The notes: generated by a model from the letters alone, not told the origin. 64,000 bases of DNA from Arcicella aurantiaca (GCF_003148625.1 NZ_QGGO01000007.1:91737-155736); one strand, 5' to 3'; numbered from the stretch's first letter, positions 43,835-52,019 are shown. Program-made: numbers and translations.

Positions 43835-44074
43835 TTATATAATATTTGTACTCTCTAAATATAATGTGTCAGGGCAAAAGTCTTGTTCATTTAACCATTT
43901 TACTGTTCCCAGAAATGGCTTTACCGTTAAAAAGCGGCTTAAATCTTTTAGTTCTTTAAATACTCCATACTCTAAATATGGTTTTACATCAAATGACTTT
44001 ACCTCATTATTATCAAAAGTCAATTTTAAAGTAAAGTCATGATTTGCTTCAACATTTTTAACTCTTGGATTCAT
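43835..44074 (-). CDS. DUF2442 domain protein
   Basis: A 79-residue protein (MNPRVKNVEANHDFTLKLTF, FDVKPYLEYGVFKELKD) of the DUF2442 family. It lies 7 bases after the DUF4160 gene on the same strand. Such pairs occur widely and have been suggested as toxin-antitoxin-like modules, without firm proof that I can cite. The family has a small ferredoxin-like fold and no known activity. Confidence 0.88.
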   Translation of the reverse strand: MNPRVKNVEANHDFTLKLTFDNNEVKSFDVKPYLEYGVFKELKDLSRFLTVKPFLGTVKWLNEQDFCPDTLYLESTNII

Positions 44075-44081
44075 TTCTATA

Positions 44082-44351
44082 TTATTTTAAGGGTTCAATT
44101 GGAAAAACTTTTTCACCAATTACTGCCAAACTCCAATCTGCCATTAAATCTTCTTGATGAATTTCTATCCATGCTTCTACTAATTTACGTTTTCTTTTAG
44201 TCAAAACACCGTCAATCATATCACCCTCTGGAATTGAAAATACTGCTTCTTCTTCTCCATATCTAACATGAATATGGGGTAAGTTATGCTGCTTGTTATC
44301 CATGTAGTACATTGAAACAAGTAAACCGTAGAACATTGATATTACAGGCAT
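44082..44351 (-). CDS. DUF4160 domain protein
   Basis: An 89-residue protein with the DUF4160 signature: MPVISMFYGLLVSMYYMDN, then HNLPHIHVRYGEEEAVFSIP, and the tail RKRKLVEAWIEIHQEDLMADW. The conserved HIHVRY motif is typical. It is the first gene of the two-gene unit with DUF2442. Its start lies only 11 bases from the divergent kdsD promoter box, so the two transcripts share a very short control region. Confidence 0.9.
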   Translation of the reverse strand: MPVISMFYGLLVSMYYMDNKQHNLPHIHVRYGEEEAVFSIPEGDMIDGVLTKRKRKLVEAWIEIHQEDLMADWSLAVIGEKVFPIEPLK

Positions 44352-44361
44352 TCTTATTTAG

Positions 44362-44369
44362 TATCTTTG
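44362..44369 (+). promoter_or_regulatory. -7 promoter box for kdsD
   Basis: TATCTTTG, exact match, 45 bases before the TTG start of kdsD. The box is almost directly behind the divergent DUF4160 start codon, so the -33 region lies inside that gene. Confidence 0.7.
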
Positions 44370-44413
44370 CAATTATTCAATAAAAAATCAGTCATTCAAA
44401 ATAACTTCTAACA

Positions 44414-45382
44414 TTGAAATTAATAAAAAATATTCAATCAACTGCAAAAAAAGTTTTAGAGGAAGAGGCTAATGCTATCCTAAAAATTGTTCATTTGATT
44501 GATTCCGAATTTGAAAACTGTGTAAATCACCTACTTAACCTACAAGGGCGATTGGTTGTTACAGGTATTGGTAAATCGGCAATTATTGCTCAAAAAATTG
44601 TGGCTACTTTAAATTCTACGGGTACGCCTTCTTTGTTTATGCACGCTGCTGATGCGATTCACGGTGATTTAGGAATGATTCAGTCTGGTGATACCGTAAT
44701 GTGCATTTCACGGTCGGGGGATACGCCCGAAATAAAGGTTTTAGTACCTCTGATTAAAAGAACTAATGTAAAGTTAATTGCGATGGTGTCTAATCCAAGT
44801 TCTTATCTGGGAAAAAATGCTGATTTTCTCCTTCATGCACTGGCTGAAAAAGAAGCAGACCCACTGAATCTTGCTCCAACTACCAGTACCACAGTCGCTT
44901 TGGCTTTGGGTGATGCTTTGGCAGTTTGTTTGTTAGAATACAGAGGTTTTAGTAGTAAAGACTTTGCAAAATACCATCCAGGAGGAGCTTTGGGAAAGAA
45001 ATTGTATTTGAAGGTTTCAGATATTTATCCAAATCATGAATTGCCAATTGTTAATGAAAACTCAACCGTGAAAGAATCAATTTTAGAAATTAGTTCTAAA
45101 AGATTAGGGGCAACGGCTGTTTTGACCGAAAATCAAGAATTAGCAGGAATTATTACAGATGGAGATGTGCGTAGAATGCTGAACAAATATGATTCATTTG
45201 CGGGACTATTTGCGAAGGATATTATGACGGTAACGCCAAAAGCAATTTCACCTGATGCTTATGCGGTGGAGGCTTTACAGATTATGCAGGAGAAAAATAT
45301 TACGCAGTTGGTTGTGGTAGAAGACAATAAGCCCTTAGGCTTTGTGCATTTGCATGATTTGTTGAAAGAAGGGCTGGTTTAA
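44414..45382 (+). CDS. kdsD: Arabinose-5-phosphate isomerase (KpsF/GutQ/KdsD family)
   Basis: Makes arabinose-5-phosphate, the first step of KDO synthesis for lipopolysaccharide. An N-terminal SIS sugar-isomerase domain (about 30-190: VVTGIGKSAIIAQKIVATLN, MHAADAIHGDLGM, CISRSGDTPEI) is followed by two CBS domains (about 200-320). Length 322 fits the family. The start is TTG: the family's conserved first helix begins at this position and no ATG precedes it. KpsF, GutQ and KdsD cannot be separated by sequence alone, so the housekeeping name is chosen. Confidence 0.92.
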   Translation: MKLIKNIQSTAKKVLEEEANAILKIVHLIDSEFENCVNHLLNLQGRLVVTGIGKSAIIAQKIVATLNSTGTPSLFMHAADAIHGDLGMIQSGDTVMCISRSGDTPEIKVLVPLIKRTNVKLIAMVSNPSSYLGKNADFLLHALAEKEADPLNLAPTTSTTVALALGDALAVCLLEYRGFSSKDFAKYHPGGALGKKLYLKVSDIYPNHELPIVNENSTVKESILEISSKRLGATAVLTENQELAGIITDGDVRRMLNKYDSFAGLFAKDIMTVTPKAISPDAYAVEALQIMQEKNITQLVVVEDNKPLGFVHLHDLLKEGLV

Positions 45383-45467
45383 TTGTGAATTAGTGAATTG
45401 TGATTTGGTGAGTTTTGCTATCGGAAGCTTACTAATCACTAAATCACAATTCTCTCAATCACAATTG
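45381..45467. repeat. GTGAATTAGTGATTT-type hairpin after kdsD
   Basis: The left arm 45381-45411 (TTGTGAATTAGTGAATTGTG) is inverted in 45431-45467 (CACTAAATCACAATTCTC and TCACAATT). The arms match imperfectly over 28-30 bases. It separates convergent kdsD and the DUF4293 gene and may help terminate both. Confidence 0.75.
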
Positions 45468-45468
45468 A

Positions 45469-45945
45469 TTATCTCATTCTATCGGCAGATTTTACTAACA
45501 TTTCGTCTCTACGAATAAAACGGTTGGCAATCATATTACATAACATTGCTAATACCGCAGCGATAAATCCCGCCCCATAACTTCCTTGACTTTCAGGTTC
45601 AAACATTGGAATACCAACTTTGAAAACTTGATAGAAAGTATATCCTAAAACGGTGGCAATCATAATAGAGTTGACTAAGCCTAAAGTCATTTGCAACATT
45701 CTCTTTTTATATTGCGTAATTGAAAAGGCTGCTAATACTGCTGACACAATGGCTAATAATAAAATGAATACTGTGCTATCACTACTCACACAAGTAGTGC
45801 CTTTACAATGTTCTAAGGCAAAAGAAGTAAGCGTTACTTTTTCGTTTAAGGTAGCACTACTTTTCTCCCAGATAGGCAAGGCCGTAACCGATAACATCGC
45901 TACTGCAACAACGGCTAATAATAAGGTTTGGATTCTTTGAAGCAT
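45469..45945 (-). CDS. DUF4293 family four-helix membrane protein
   Basis: A 158-residue integral membrane protein starting MLQRIQTLLLAVVAVAMLSV, the hallmark of DUF4293. Four hydrophobic helices are seen (about 5-25, 50-75, 80-105, 118-142). The ATG at 45945 is the family start; a longer frame upstream to 46005 runs into the rpsG terminator. No function is known. It comes after rpsG, separated by a terminator. Confidence 0.85.
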   Translation of the reverse strand: MLQRIQTLLLAVVAVAMLSVTALPIWEKSSATLNEKVTLTSFALEHCKGTTCVSSDSTVFILLLAIVSAVLAAFSITQYKKRMLQMTLGLVNSIMIATVLGYTFYQVFKVGIPMFEPESQGSYGAGFIAAVLAMLCNMIANRFIRRDEMLVKSADRMR

Positions 45946-46003
45946 AAGATTATAAACTTTTTGTTTTTGCAAAGTTCTGAAACTTCTGAGAGGTTCGCAA
46001 AAC

Positions 46004-46037
46004 AAAAGAGCGAAAACCTTTCGATTTTCGCTCTTTT
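46004..46037 (-). terminator. Terminator after rpsG
   Basis: AAAAGAGCGAAAA (46004-46016) and TTTTCGCTCTTTT (46025-46037) form a perfect 13-base stem with an 8-base loop. It follows rpsG on the minus strand, ending the rpsL-rpsG transcript before fusA would be expected. Confidence 0.92.
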
Positions 46038-46067
46038 TGTTTGTGTATCTCGTTGTTAATATTTGAA

Positions 46068-46538
46068 TTAGAATCTGAAGTGAGAGAATGCTTTGTTTGC
46101 TTCTGCCATACGGTGCGTATCGTCTTTTTTCTTAACTGCTGCACCTTCACCTTTAGCGGCTGCCATGATTTCGTTAGCTAAACGGTCAATCATAGTTTTA
46201 TCTCCACGCTTACGAGCATAAAGAATTAACCATTTCATACCTACTGACAATTTACGGTCAGCACGTACTTCCGTTGGAACTTGGAATGTAGCACCACCCA
46301 CACGACGAGATTTAACCTCTACCGTAGGCATAACATTATTTAAAGCTTTTTTGAATAACTCTAAACCGTTTTTCTCCTTAGTTCTTTCTTCAACTTTCTC
46401 TAATGCACCGTAAAAAATCGTGAATGCCGTTGATTTTTTTCCGTCGTACATCAAGTTATTAACAAACTTAGTTACCATTACATCCCTAAATTTAGGGTCA
46501 GGTAATACGTATCTTTTCTTTGGTTTTGACTTTCTCAT
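46068..46538 (-). CDS. rpsG: 30S ribosomal protein S7
   Basis: Small-subunit protein that nucleates assembly of the 30S head. [20 protein letters not shown] at the start, then [20 protein letters not shown] and the C-terminal [15 protein letters not shown] are canonical. Length 156. It lies 129 bases after rpsL in the str operon order, but the next gene is not fusA. Confidence 0.98.
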   Translation of the reverse strand: MRKSKPKKRYVLPDPKFRDVMVTKFVNNLMYDGKKSTAFTIFYGALEKVEERTKEKNGLELFKKALNNVMPTVEVKSRRVGGATFQVPTEVRADRKLSVGMKWLILYARKRGDKTMIDRLANEIMAAAKGEGAAVKKKDDTHRMAEANKAFSHFRF

Positions 46539-46667
46539 TTGTATTGTTAAGTTTTTAAATTTAGCCCATCTTCTGCCCTTAACGAAAGCATACTGGACTG
46601 TTTTAGTTAATAGTTAAGAATTAATGAGTAACAGAATAACTATTCTCTATTAATTACGTTCTATTTA

Positions 46668-47078
46668 CTATTTTTTCTTTCCTTTTACTGGAGCTTGTAC
46701 TTGACCTGGTTTAGGACGTTTAGCACCGTATTTAGAACGACGTTGACGACGGCCGTTAACACCTGCGGTATCTAATGCACCACGAATGATGTGATAACGA
46801 ACCCCTGGTAAATCTTTAACACGACCACCACGAATCAATACGATTGAGTGTTCTTGCAAGTTGTGTCCTTCTCCTGGAATATAAGCGTTTACTTCTTTTC
46901 CGTTGGTTAAACGTACACGAGCTACTTTACGCATAGCCGAGTTTGGCTTCTTTGGCGTAGTTGTATAAACTCTTGTACAAACACCACGACGTTGAGGACA
47001 AGAATCTAATGCAGGAGACTTTGATTTAAACGTCAATTGCTCTCTGCCGTTTCTTACTAACTGTTGTATAGTTGGCAT
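46668..47078 (-). CDS. rpsL: 30S ribosomal protein S12
   Basis: Decoding-centre ribosomal protein, the classical site of streptomycin resistance. [20 protein letters not shown], then [19 protein letters not shown] (containing the Lys of PKKPNSA) and [20 protein letters not shown] are canonical wild-type motifs. Length 136 with a basic tail. It is the first gene of the rpsL-rpsG unit and has a possible promoter about 137 bases upstream. Confidence 0.98.
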   Translation of the reverse strand: MPTIQQLVRNGREQLTFKSKSPALDSCPQRRGVCTRVYTTTPKKPNSAMRKVARVRLTNGKEVNAYIPGEGHNLQEHSIVLIRGGRVKDLPGVRYHIIRGALDTAGVNGRRQRRSKYGAKRPKPGQVQAPVKGKKK

Positions 47079-47119
47079 TTTGTGTTGTTTTATTTGAGAT
47101 ACACGTTCCTTTTCTTATT

Positions 47120-47195
47120 GATGAGTTGTGAATTAGTGATTTAGTGAATGCTGAAAAGAATCTTATTCACAAATCACAACTTAAAAATTCATAAC
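47120..47195. repeat. GTGAATTAGTGATTTAG-type hairpin in the rpsL leader
   Basis: GATGAGTTGTGAATTAGTGA (47120-47139) onwards is inverted in 47164-47195 (TTCACAAATCACAACTT and ATTCATAAC). It lies between the presumed rpsL promoter and its start codon, so it would be in the mRNA leader. Confidence 0.65.
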
Positions 47196-47214
47196 TGACA
47201 TAAAATCAGGGGTG

Positions 47215-47222
47215 CAAAATTA
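47215..47222 (-). promoter_or_regulatory. -7 promoter box for rpsL-rpsG
   Basis: On the minus strand this reads TAATTTTG, an exact TAnnTTTG match, 137 bases upstream of rpsL. Confidence 0.6.
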
Positions 47223-47317
47223 CGAGTATTATCTGAGAATTAAAAAGTTTTTGACTTGTTTTATTTATATTCTATCTGTTTTATCTAATTGACCATTAGA
47301 ACGTTAAGAACAGAGCA

Positions 47318-47325
47318 TATATTTG
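47318..47325 (+). promoter_or_regulatory. -7 promoter box for the sugar dehydrogenase gene
   Basis: TATATTTG, exact match, 23 bases before the ATG at 47348. No -33 TTTG at normal spacing. Confidence 0.6.
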
Positions 47326-47347
47326 TATCGAAAAATACTGCAATTCC

Positions 47348-48712
47348 ATGAAATATTTATTACTCAATTTTTACCTTTTTATTCTGTTTGGCGTGATATT
47401 TCCAAATATTTCAAATGCTCAAAATCCTGAGTTGAAATTGACTGAAATAGTTTCTGGATTATTCCACCCTACAAATATTGCTTCTGTGGGTGATGGACGA
47501 TTATTCGTTTCTCAATTAGATGGTAAAATTCAAATAGTACAAAATGGAACTCTTCTGAATACGCCTTTCTTGGATATTTCTTCTAAAATTAGAGATGCAG
47601 AATGGGGCGGTATTTTTGGATTTACCTTTCACCCAAATTATGCTCAAAACGGTTATTTATATGTTCATTATGTTCAGAAAAATGCGGAGGCTTCAGTTTA
47701 TGCTCGTTACACTCGGAGTGCTAATAATTCCAATATTGCTGACCCAAATTCGGAGCAAATCGTTTTAGTTGTTCCATATCCTGTCAATGGGCATCGTTCT
47801 GGACATTTGGCTTTTGGTAAAGATGATTTTTTATACATTACAACGGGTGATGGAGCTTCTGGGGCGAGAGGTTCAATAGGGGATACTGACGGAAATGCTC
47901 AAAACCTTCAAAATTTATTTGGGAAAATCTTGCGTATTGATGTAAATAATGGCTCTCCGTATAGTATTCCATCTACAAATCCCTATCAAATTGCAGGCGA
48001 TAATATTCCTGATGAAATTTGGGCGAGAGGTTTACGAAATCCGTGGCATTGGAGTTTTGATAAAGAAACGGGCGATTTATGGATTGGTGATAATGGGCAG
48101 GATGATTGGGAGGAAGTGGATTTTTCCCCAAATAATCACGCTGGCGGGCTCAATTATGGTTGGCGATGCTATGAAGGCTCACATCCTTATGTAAGTACGG
48201 GTTGCGGAGATGCGTCAAATTATGTAATGCCTTTGCTCGACTATGCGGGTTACAATTCTAATGGAGTTGGGGGGTCGGTTTTGGGTGGATTTGTGTACAG
48301 AGGAACACAATATCAATCTTTGCGGGGTTGGTATGTTTATGGAGATTATCAAACAGGAAAATTCTGGACTTTGAAACGAAATACGAATGGAACGTTTCAG
48401 AATATATTACAAAATATTACGCTACCCAATCCCGTAAGTTTTGGAGAAGAACCCAACGGGGAACTTTATGTAGCTACTTTTTATGAAGGGAAGCTATATA
48501 AAATCAGTACCAATATGATAGAAAGCGTCAATAGTGGAAATTGGAATAATACAAGTACATGGTCTTGTAATTGTATTCCAACGGTAAATGATGAAGTAAT
48601 AATACAAACTCCTCACAACGTAACCTTAACTCAAAATGCCAATGCAAAATACCTTCAAATAAAAGGGCGTTTGATTTTTAATGGAAATCAAGTATTGGGG
48701 TTGGCGAATTGA
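47348..48712 (+). CDS. PQQ-dependent sugar dehydrogenase-like secreted protein
   Basis: A 454-residue secreted protein. A signal peptide ends near NISNAQ (residue 25). Residues about 30-385 form a glucose/sorbosone dehydrogenase six-blade propeller: HPTNIASVGDGRLFVSQLDG, EWGGIFGFTFHPNYAQNGYL, NGHRSGHLAFGKDDFLYITT, GLRNPWHWSFDKETGDLWIG. Such enzymes oxidise sugars or aldehydes using PQQ. Residues about 390-454 add a beta-rich tail (NNTSTWSCNCIPTVNDEVII) resembling the G8-like stalk modules common on Cytophagales surface proteins; it might anchor or sort the enzyme. PQQ synthesis genes are not nearby. Confidence 0.88.
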   Translation: MKYLLLNFYLFILFGVIFPNISNAQNPELKLTEIVSGLFHPTNIASVGDGRLFVSQLDGKIQIVQNGTLLNTPFLDISSKIRDAEWGGIFGFTFHPNYAQNGYLYVHYVQKNAEASVYARYTRSANNSNIADPNSEQIVLVVPYPVNGHRSGHLAFGKDDFLYITTGDGASGARGSIGDTDGNAQNLQNLFGKILRIDVNNGSPYSIPSTNPYQIAGDNIPDEIWARGLRNPWHWSFDKETGDLWIGDNGQDDWEEVDFSPNNHAGGLNYGWRCYEGSHPYVSTGCGDASNYVMPLLDYAGYNSNGVGGSVLGGFVYRGTQYQSLRGWYVYGDYQTGKFWTLKRNTNGTFQNILQNITLPNPVSFGEEPNGELYVATFYEGKLYKISTNMIESVNSGNWNNTSTWSCNCIPTVNDEVIIQTPHNVTLTQNANAKYLQIKGRLIFNGNQVLGLAN

Positions 48713-48734
48713 TGAGTTGAAATATTCATCAAAA

Positions 48735-48769
48735 TAAGGTTGTCAGTGTTCAGAACACTAACAACCTTA
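48735..48769. terminator. Palindromic bidirectional terminator
   Basis: TAAGGTTGTCAGTGTTC and GAACACTAACAACCTTA are inverse copies (one mismatch) with a single base between them, 48735-48769. It lies between the dehydrogenase and the convergent repeat lipoprotein. Confidence 0.8.
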
Positions 48770-48828
48770 AAGGCACTTTAATATACTTGAAAATTAATTG
48801 TTGTACTCAAATCAAATAAGTAATTGAC

Positions 48829-49656
48829 TTATTTTTTCTTACCAGATTTTTTCGTTCCAACACTTACAAAAACGCCTGTTGCATCGAATACTACGTGATA
48901 TGTTACAGAATTTGAAGTAATGTTTACGTCATAATTAGTAATCACACCTGCAACTGCTTCACTATACGCATTTACAAAAGTATATCCTGCATAATTTGTG
49001 TTTAAATACGTTGAAATTGCTGCTAATAAATCAGCCTGAGCTACTGGTACATTGGTTGTGGCTGTCTTTACTTTTCTTGTTCCTGCACTAATGAAAACAC
49101 CTGTTGCATCAAATGTTACGTGATAATTAACGCTATTATAAGTAATATTTACCGAATAGCCTGTTAAGGTGCTATTTGAGGTTTTACTATAAGCATTGAT
49201 GAATGTGTATCCTGCGTAATTGGTATTTAGGTAGCTTGTAATGGCTGCTAATAATTCTGTTTGCGTAACGACTGCGATTGATTGATCAACTTTTCCTTTT
49301 CTTCCTGTTGAATTTACACTTACAAAAGCTCCTGCGGCATCAAAATGGATGTGATATGGAACGCTATTTAAAGTAATATCAACTGAATAACCCGTAATTA
49401 CACTGCTAACAGATTTACTATATGCACTTACAAAAGTGTATCCTGCATAATTTGTGGTTAAATAAGATGAAATTGCAGTTAATAAATTTGCCTGAGTAAC
49501 TGCCACTTTAGTTGTGTTTTTCTTGGTACTATCAGCAGAACCTCTTGCTGAAGATACTGTTGAAGTTGTGTCAGTTGGAGTAATGTTTGATTGTTCACTG
49601 CATGACGCTAATGTCAATAAAAATAATCCGCATATTACTAAAAGATTCTTTCTCAT
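48829..49656 (-). CDS. Lipoprotein with three PepSY-like repeats
   Basis: A 275-residue lipoprotein (LTLASC lipobox, lipid Cys 19). After a Ser/Thr linker (20-50) come three copies of a domain of about 76 residues, at about 51-120, 128-198 and 203-272. Each has the helix LL(T/A)AI(S/T)xYL(T/N)TNYAGYTF and the strands YSVxIT...YHVxFDA(T/A)GxFVS. This resembles the PepSY-like/beta-lactamase-inhibitor-like fold (PF11396) of Bacteroidota; assignment is from pattern memory. The tail is very basic (KKSGKKK). It is divergent from a two-repeat relative. Confidence 0.82.
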   Translation of the reverse strand: MRKNLLVICGLFLLTLASCSEQSNITPTDTTSTVSSARGSADSTKKNTTKVAVTQANLLTAISSYLTTNYAGYTFVSAYSKSVSSVITGYSVDITLNSVPYHIHFDAAGAFVSVNSTGRKGKVDQSIAVVTQTELLAAITSYLNTNYAGYTFINAYSKTSNSTLTGYSVNITYNSVNYHVTFDATGVFISAGTRKVKTATTNVPVAQADLLAAISTYLNTNYAGYTFVNAYSEAVAGVITNYDVNITSNSVTYHVVFDATGVFVSVGTKKSGKKK

Positions 49657-49852
49657 GTTGTTTTGTTGTTATTAATTGAATTGAAAATTTAAAGTTTGGG
49701 GTTTGCAAATCCTTTACTGTTTGATGAAGATTACATGACTTGATATTGCTGTATTGCCTGATGTTTGTAAAAAAATATATTATTTAAACGAAGTAAATAT
49801 TTTAATAATATCACAAAATAAAAGATGAACGAATTTCGTTTTGAGCGATTTT

Positions 49853-49860
49853 TACCTTTG
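49853..49860 (+). promoter_or_regulatory. -7 promoter box for the two-repeat lipoprotein gene
   Basis: TACCTTTG, exact match, 92 bases before the ATG at 49953. Confidence 0.65.
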
Positions 49861-49952
49861 GAATATTTTAAAAATTATATTAAATCAGGCAATATGAATA
49901 AAATGATTTGCGTATTCTACTACAAAACATTTAATCTTTAATAAAAAATAGC

Positions 49953-50558
49953 ATGAAAAAAATATTGTTTTTATTGACAGCCGTTTCTGGGTTATTCTTA
50001 GCAAGTTGTAATCAGCAAGAGGTAAATGCCGATAATTCTGATGACGTACTTGCATCTATTGAAGCATCTGCCGCTCGTACTGCTGCTGTGAATGACACCG
50101 TGACAAAAGGAAAATGTAAAGGAAAATTGACAAGTGTTGATATTGCAACTTTACCAGCTACTGTTACTTCTTACATCAATGCTAATTATGCAGGTTCAAC
50201 TATCAAATTTGCAGGTAAAGATGAAAAAGGACAGTATGTAGTTGGTGTGTCATTAAATAGCGTAGAAACTGGTTTATTATTTGACGCAAATGGAGCATTT
50301 GTACAGGCATTGGCACATTATGGCAAAAAAGCAAAACTAACAGAAGTGGCTGTGGCTGACCTTCCTGCAAGTGTAGGAACTTACATTACTGCTAATTATG
50401 CAGGTTATTCTATCAAAAAAGCAGGAAAAGACGCTGATGGAAATATCATCGTAGGTTTAAGTGATGGCACTAATCATAAAGCTGTGAAATTTGATTCTGC
50501 GGGTGTGTTCAAAGAAGAATTGCCAATTCCTCCGCATGGTAAAAAAGGAAAGAAATAA
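49953..50558 (+). CDS. Lipoprotein with two PepSY-like repeats
   Basis: A 201-residue lipoprotein (GLFLASC lipobox, Cys 19). Two repeats at about 50-112 and 122-188 share ATLPATVTSYINANYAGSTI / ADLPASVGTYITANYAGYSI, then a strand pair ending FDANGAFVQ / FDSAGVFKE. They follow the same plan as the three-repeat protein across the divergent promoter region (NYAGYT, FDAxGxFV), yet the sequences are clearly different. The tail is also basic (HGKKGKK). PepSY-like proteins may inhibit proteases or bind cations or ligands; nothing more can be said. Confidence 0.82.
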   Translation: MKKILFLLTAVSGLFLASCNQQEVNADNSDDVLASIEASAARTAAVNDTVTKGKCKGKLTSVDIATLPATVTSYINANYAGSTIKFAGKDEKGQYVVGVSLNSVETGLLFDANGAFVQALAHYGKKAKLTEVAVADLPASVGTYITANYAGYSIKKAGKDADGNIIVGLSDGTNHKAVKFDSAGVFKEELPIPPHGKKGKK

Positions 50559-50569
50559 TAAAATTAGTG

Positions 50570-50607
50570 TTGAATTATGAGGTTGAAATTTCAACCTCAT
50601 AATTCAA
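50570..50607. terminator. Perfect 38-base palindrome terminator
   Basis: TTGAATTATGAGGTTGAAA (50570-50588) is followed without any spacer by its exact inverse (50589-50607). It lies between the two-repeat lipoprotein and convergent fabG. Confidence 0.88.
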
Positions 50608-50611
50608 TAAA

Positions 50612-51349
50612 TTAAGATGCTTGCCCTCCGTTTACGCCTAATACCTGACCATTTACAAAACTCGCTTCGTCTGAAGCCAAGAATAAATAAGCATTCGCAA
50701 TATCCATTGGGTCGCCCATTCTTTTTACAGGAATCAATTTTATCATTTCTTGACGTACTTCTTCTGGCATGGCATCAGTCATTTCAGTTTTGATAAACCC
50801 TGGAGCAACTGCATTTGAGGTAATTCCGCTCTTCCCTAATTCTTTCGCCCATGTTTTTACCATTCCGATAACGCCTGCTTTGGCCGCCACATAATTGGTT
50901 TGTCCGAAATTACCATGAACGCCCACAATGGAAGACGTACAAATAATTCGTCCATAATTATTTTGAACCATGTACGGAGCAACTGTTCTTGTACAATTAA
51001 AAACACCTGTCAAATTCACATCAATAACCTGTTGCCATTCCAGATGCGACATTTTCAAAAGCGTTTTGTCTCTCGTAATTCCTGCGTTATTTACCAAAAT
51101 ATCAATATGCCCGAAACGCTCAAAAATATCAAGCGTTGCCGCTTCAATAGCAGGAACATCGGTTGTACTAATTTGTAAAAATTCACACTTAAATCCTTGT
51201 TTGCGAAGAGCAGCGGCAGTTTCTATACCCGCATCTAATAAATCCCAGATGATAACGGTTGCTCCTTCACGGCAAAATAATTCGGCAGCGGCTTTGCCAA
51301 TTCCTCTGGCTGCCCCCGTAATGATGGCTACTCTGTCTTTTAGTCTCAT
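50612..51349 (-). CDS. fabG: 3-oxoacyl-ACP/acetoacetyl-CoA reductase (SDR family)
   Basis: NADPH-dependent short-chain dehydrogenase. Cofactor motif ITGAARGIGKAAAELF, the NNAG motif in DILVNNAGITRD, and the catalytic Ser-Tyr-Lys set in CTSSIVGVHG and NYVAAKAGVIG. Length 245. It is encoded with a MaoC-type hydratase directly upstream (80 bases), so the pair may work on (R)-3-hydroxyacyl-CoA rather than in housekeeping fatty-acid synthesis; FabG and PhaB cannot be separated by sequence alone. Confidence 0.9.
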   Translation of the reverse strand: MRLKDRVAIITGAARGIGKAAAELFCREGATVIIWDLLDAGIETAAALRKQGFKCEFLQISTTDVPAIEAATLDIFERFGHIDILVNNAGITRDKTLLKMSHLEWQQVIDVNLTGVFNCTRTVAPYMVQNNYGRIICTSSIVGVHGNFGQTNYVAAKAGVIGMVKTWAKELGKSGITSNAVAPGFIKTEMTDAMPEEVRQEMIKLIPVKRMGDPMDIANAYLFLASDEASFVNGQVLGVNGGQAS

Positions 51350-51429
51350 GGTTTTGTTGTGTACAATGAACTTCCAAGTTCGTTTTTGTTTATACCTCTT
51401 TTTTCGATTCTGGAGAATCGAGATACAGA

Positions 51430-51888
51430 TTACTCATAAAGCATTGAAATTAACTCGGCTACACAAGCGGGTTTTTCTTGTCCTTCAATTTCAAAAATAC
51501 AATTCATCGTAATTCTAAGTCCAGAAGGTTGAGCATCTTCTGCTTCCAATAAACTCGCTCTCATACGCACCTGACTGCCCGAAGGAACGGCTGAGGTAAA
51601 ACGAATTTTGTTTGCTCCATAATTCACGCCCATTTTTACAGATTCTACTTTAAAAAGGTCTGCCATAAATTTAGGAGCGAGTGAAAGCGTCAGGAAACCA
51701 TGTGCAACAGTAGTTTTGAAGGGAGAATATTTGCTCGCCATTTCTTCATTGACGTGAATCCACTGAAAGTCTTGCGTAGCTTTGGCAAAATCATTAATCA
51801 TTTCTTGGCTTACGGTCATGTATGCCGTTGTGCCTATTTCTTGTCCAACTTGTGCTTTGAGTGAGGCAAGGTTTTGAAAAATTTGCAT
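51430..51888 (-). CDS. MaoC family (R)-enoyl-CoA hydratase
   Basis: A hot-dog-fold hydratase of 152 residues. The catalytic hydratase-2 motif is seen as FAKATQDFQWIHVNEEMA with the Asp and His, followed by VAHGFLTLSL. It adds water to trans-2-enoyl-CoA to give (R)-3-hydroxyacyl-CoA. The ATG at 51888 is the family start (MQIFQNLASLKAQVGQ); an upstream in-frame start at 51921 adds unusual residues. Pairs with fabG downstream. Confidence 0.9.
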   Translation of the reverse strand: MQIFQNLASLKAQVGQEIGTTAYMTVSQEMINDFAKATQDFQWIHVNEEMASKYSPFKTTVAHGFLTLSLAPKFMADLFKVESVKMGVNYGANKIRFTSAVPSGSQVRMRASLLEAEDAQPSGLRITMNCIFEIEGQEKPACVAELISMLYE

Positions 51889-51955
51889 TGTTAAATATTT
51901 TAAGATTGTTCTGAATACCAATTTACGGATTGCAACGATTTAAACAAAAATAAAA

Positions 51956-51989
51956 AAGCCGTAACCAAATTAGATTTGGGTTACGGCTT
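51956..51989 (-). terminator. Terminator of the 52020 gene
   Basis: AAGCCGTAACCAAAT and ATTTGGGTTACGGCTT pair with one bulged base and a 3-base loop; on the minus strand the stem is followed by a T run. Confidence 0.88.
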
Positions 51990-52019
51990 CCATTTTCATA
52001 GAATAAGTTGGAGGTTAAA

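Noticed and set aside
45946..46005. N-terminal extension of the DUF4293 protein
   Set aside because: The extra 20 codons run into the rpsG terminator hairpin, and the family starts at the internal MLQRIQ.
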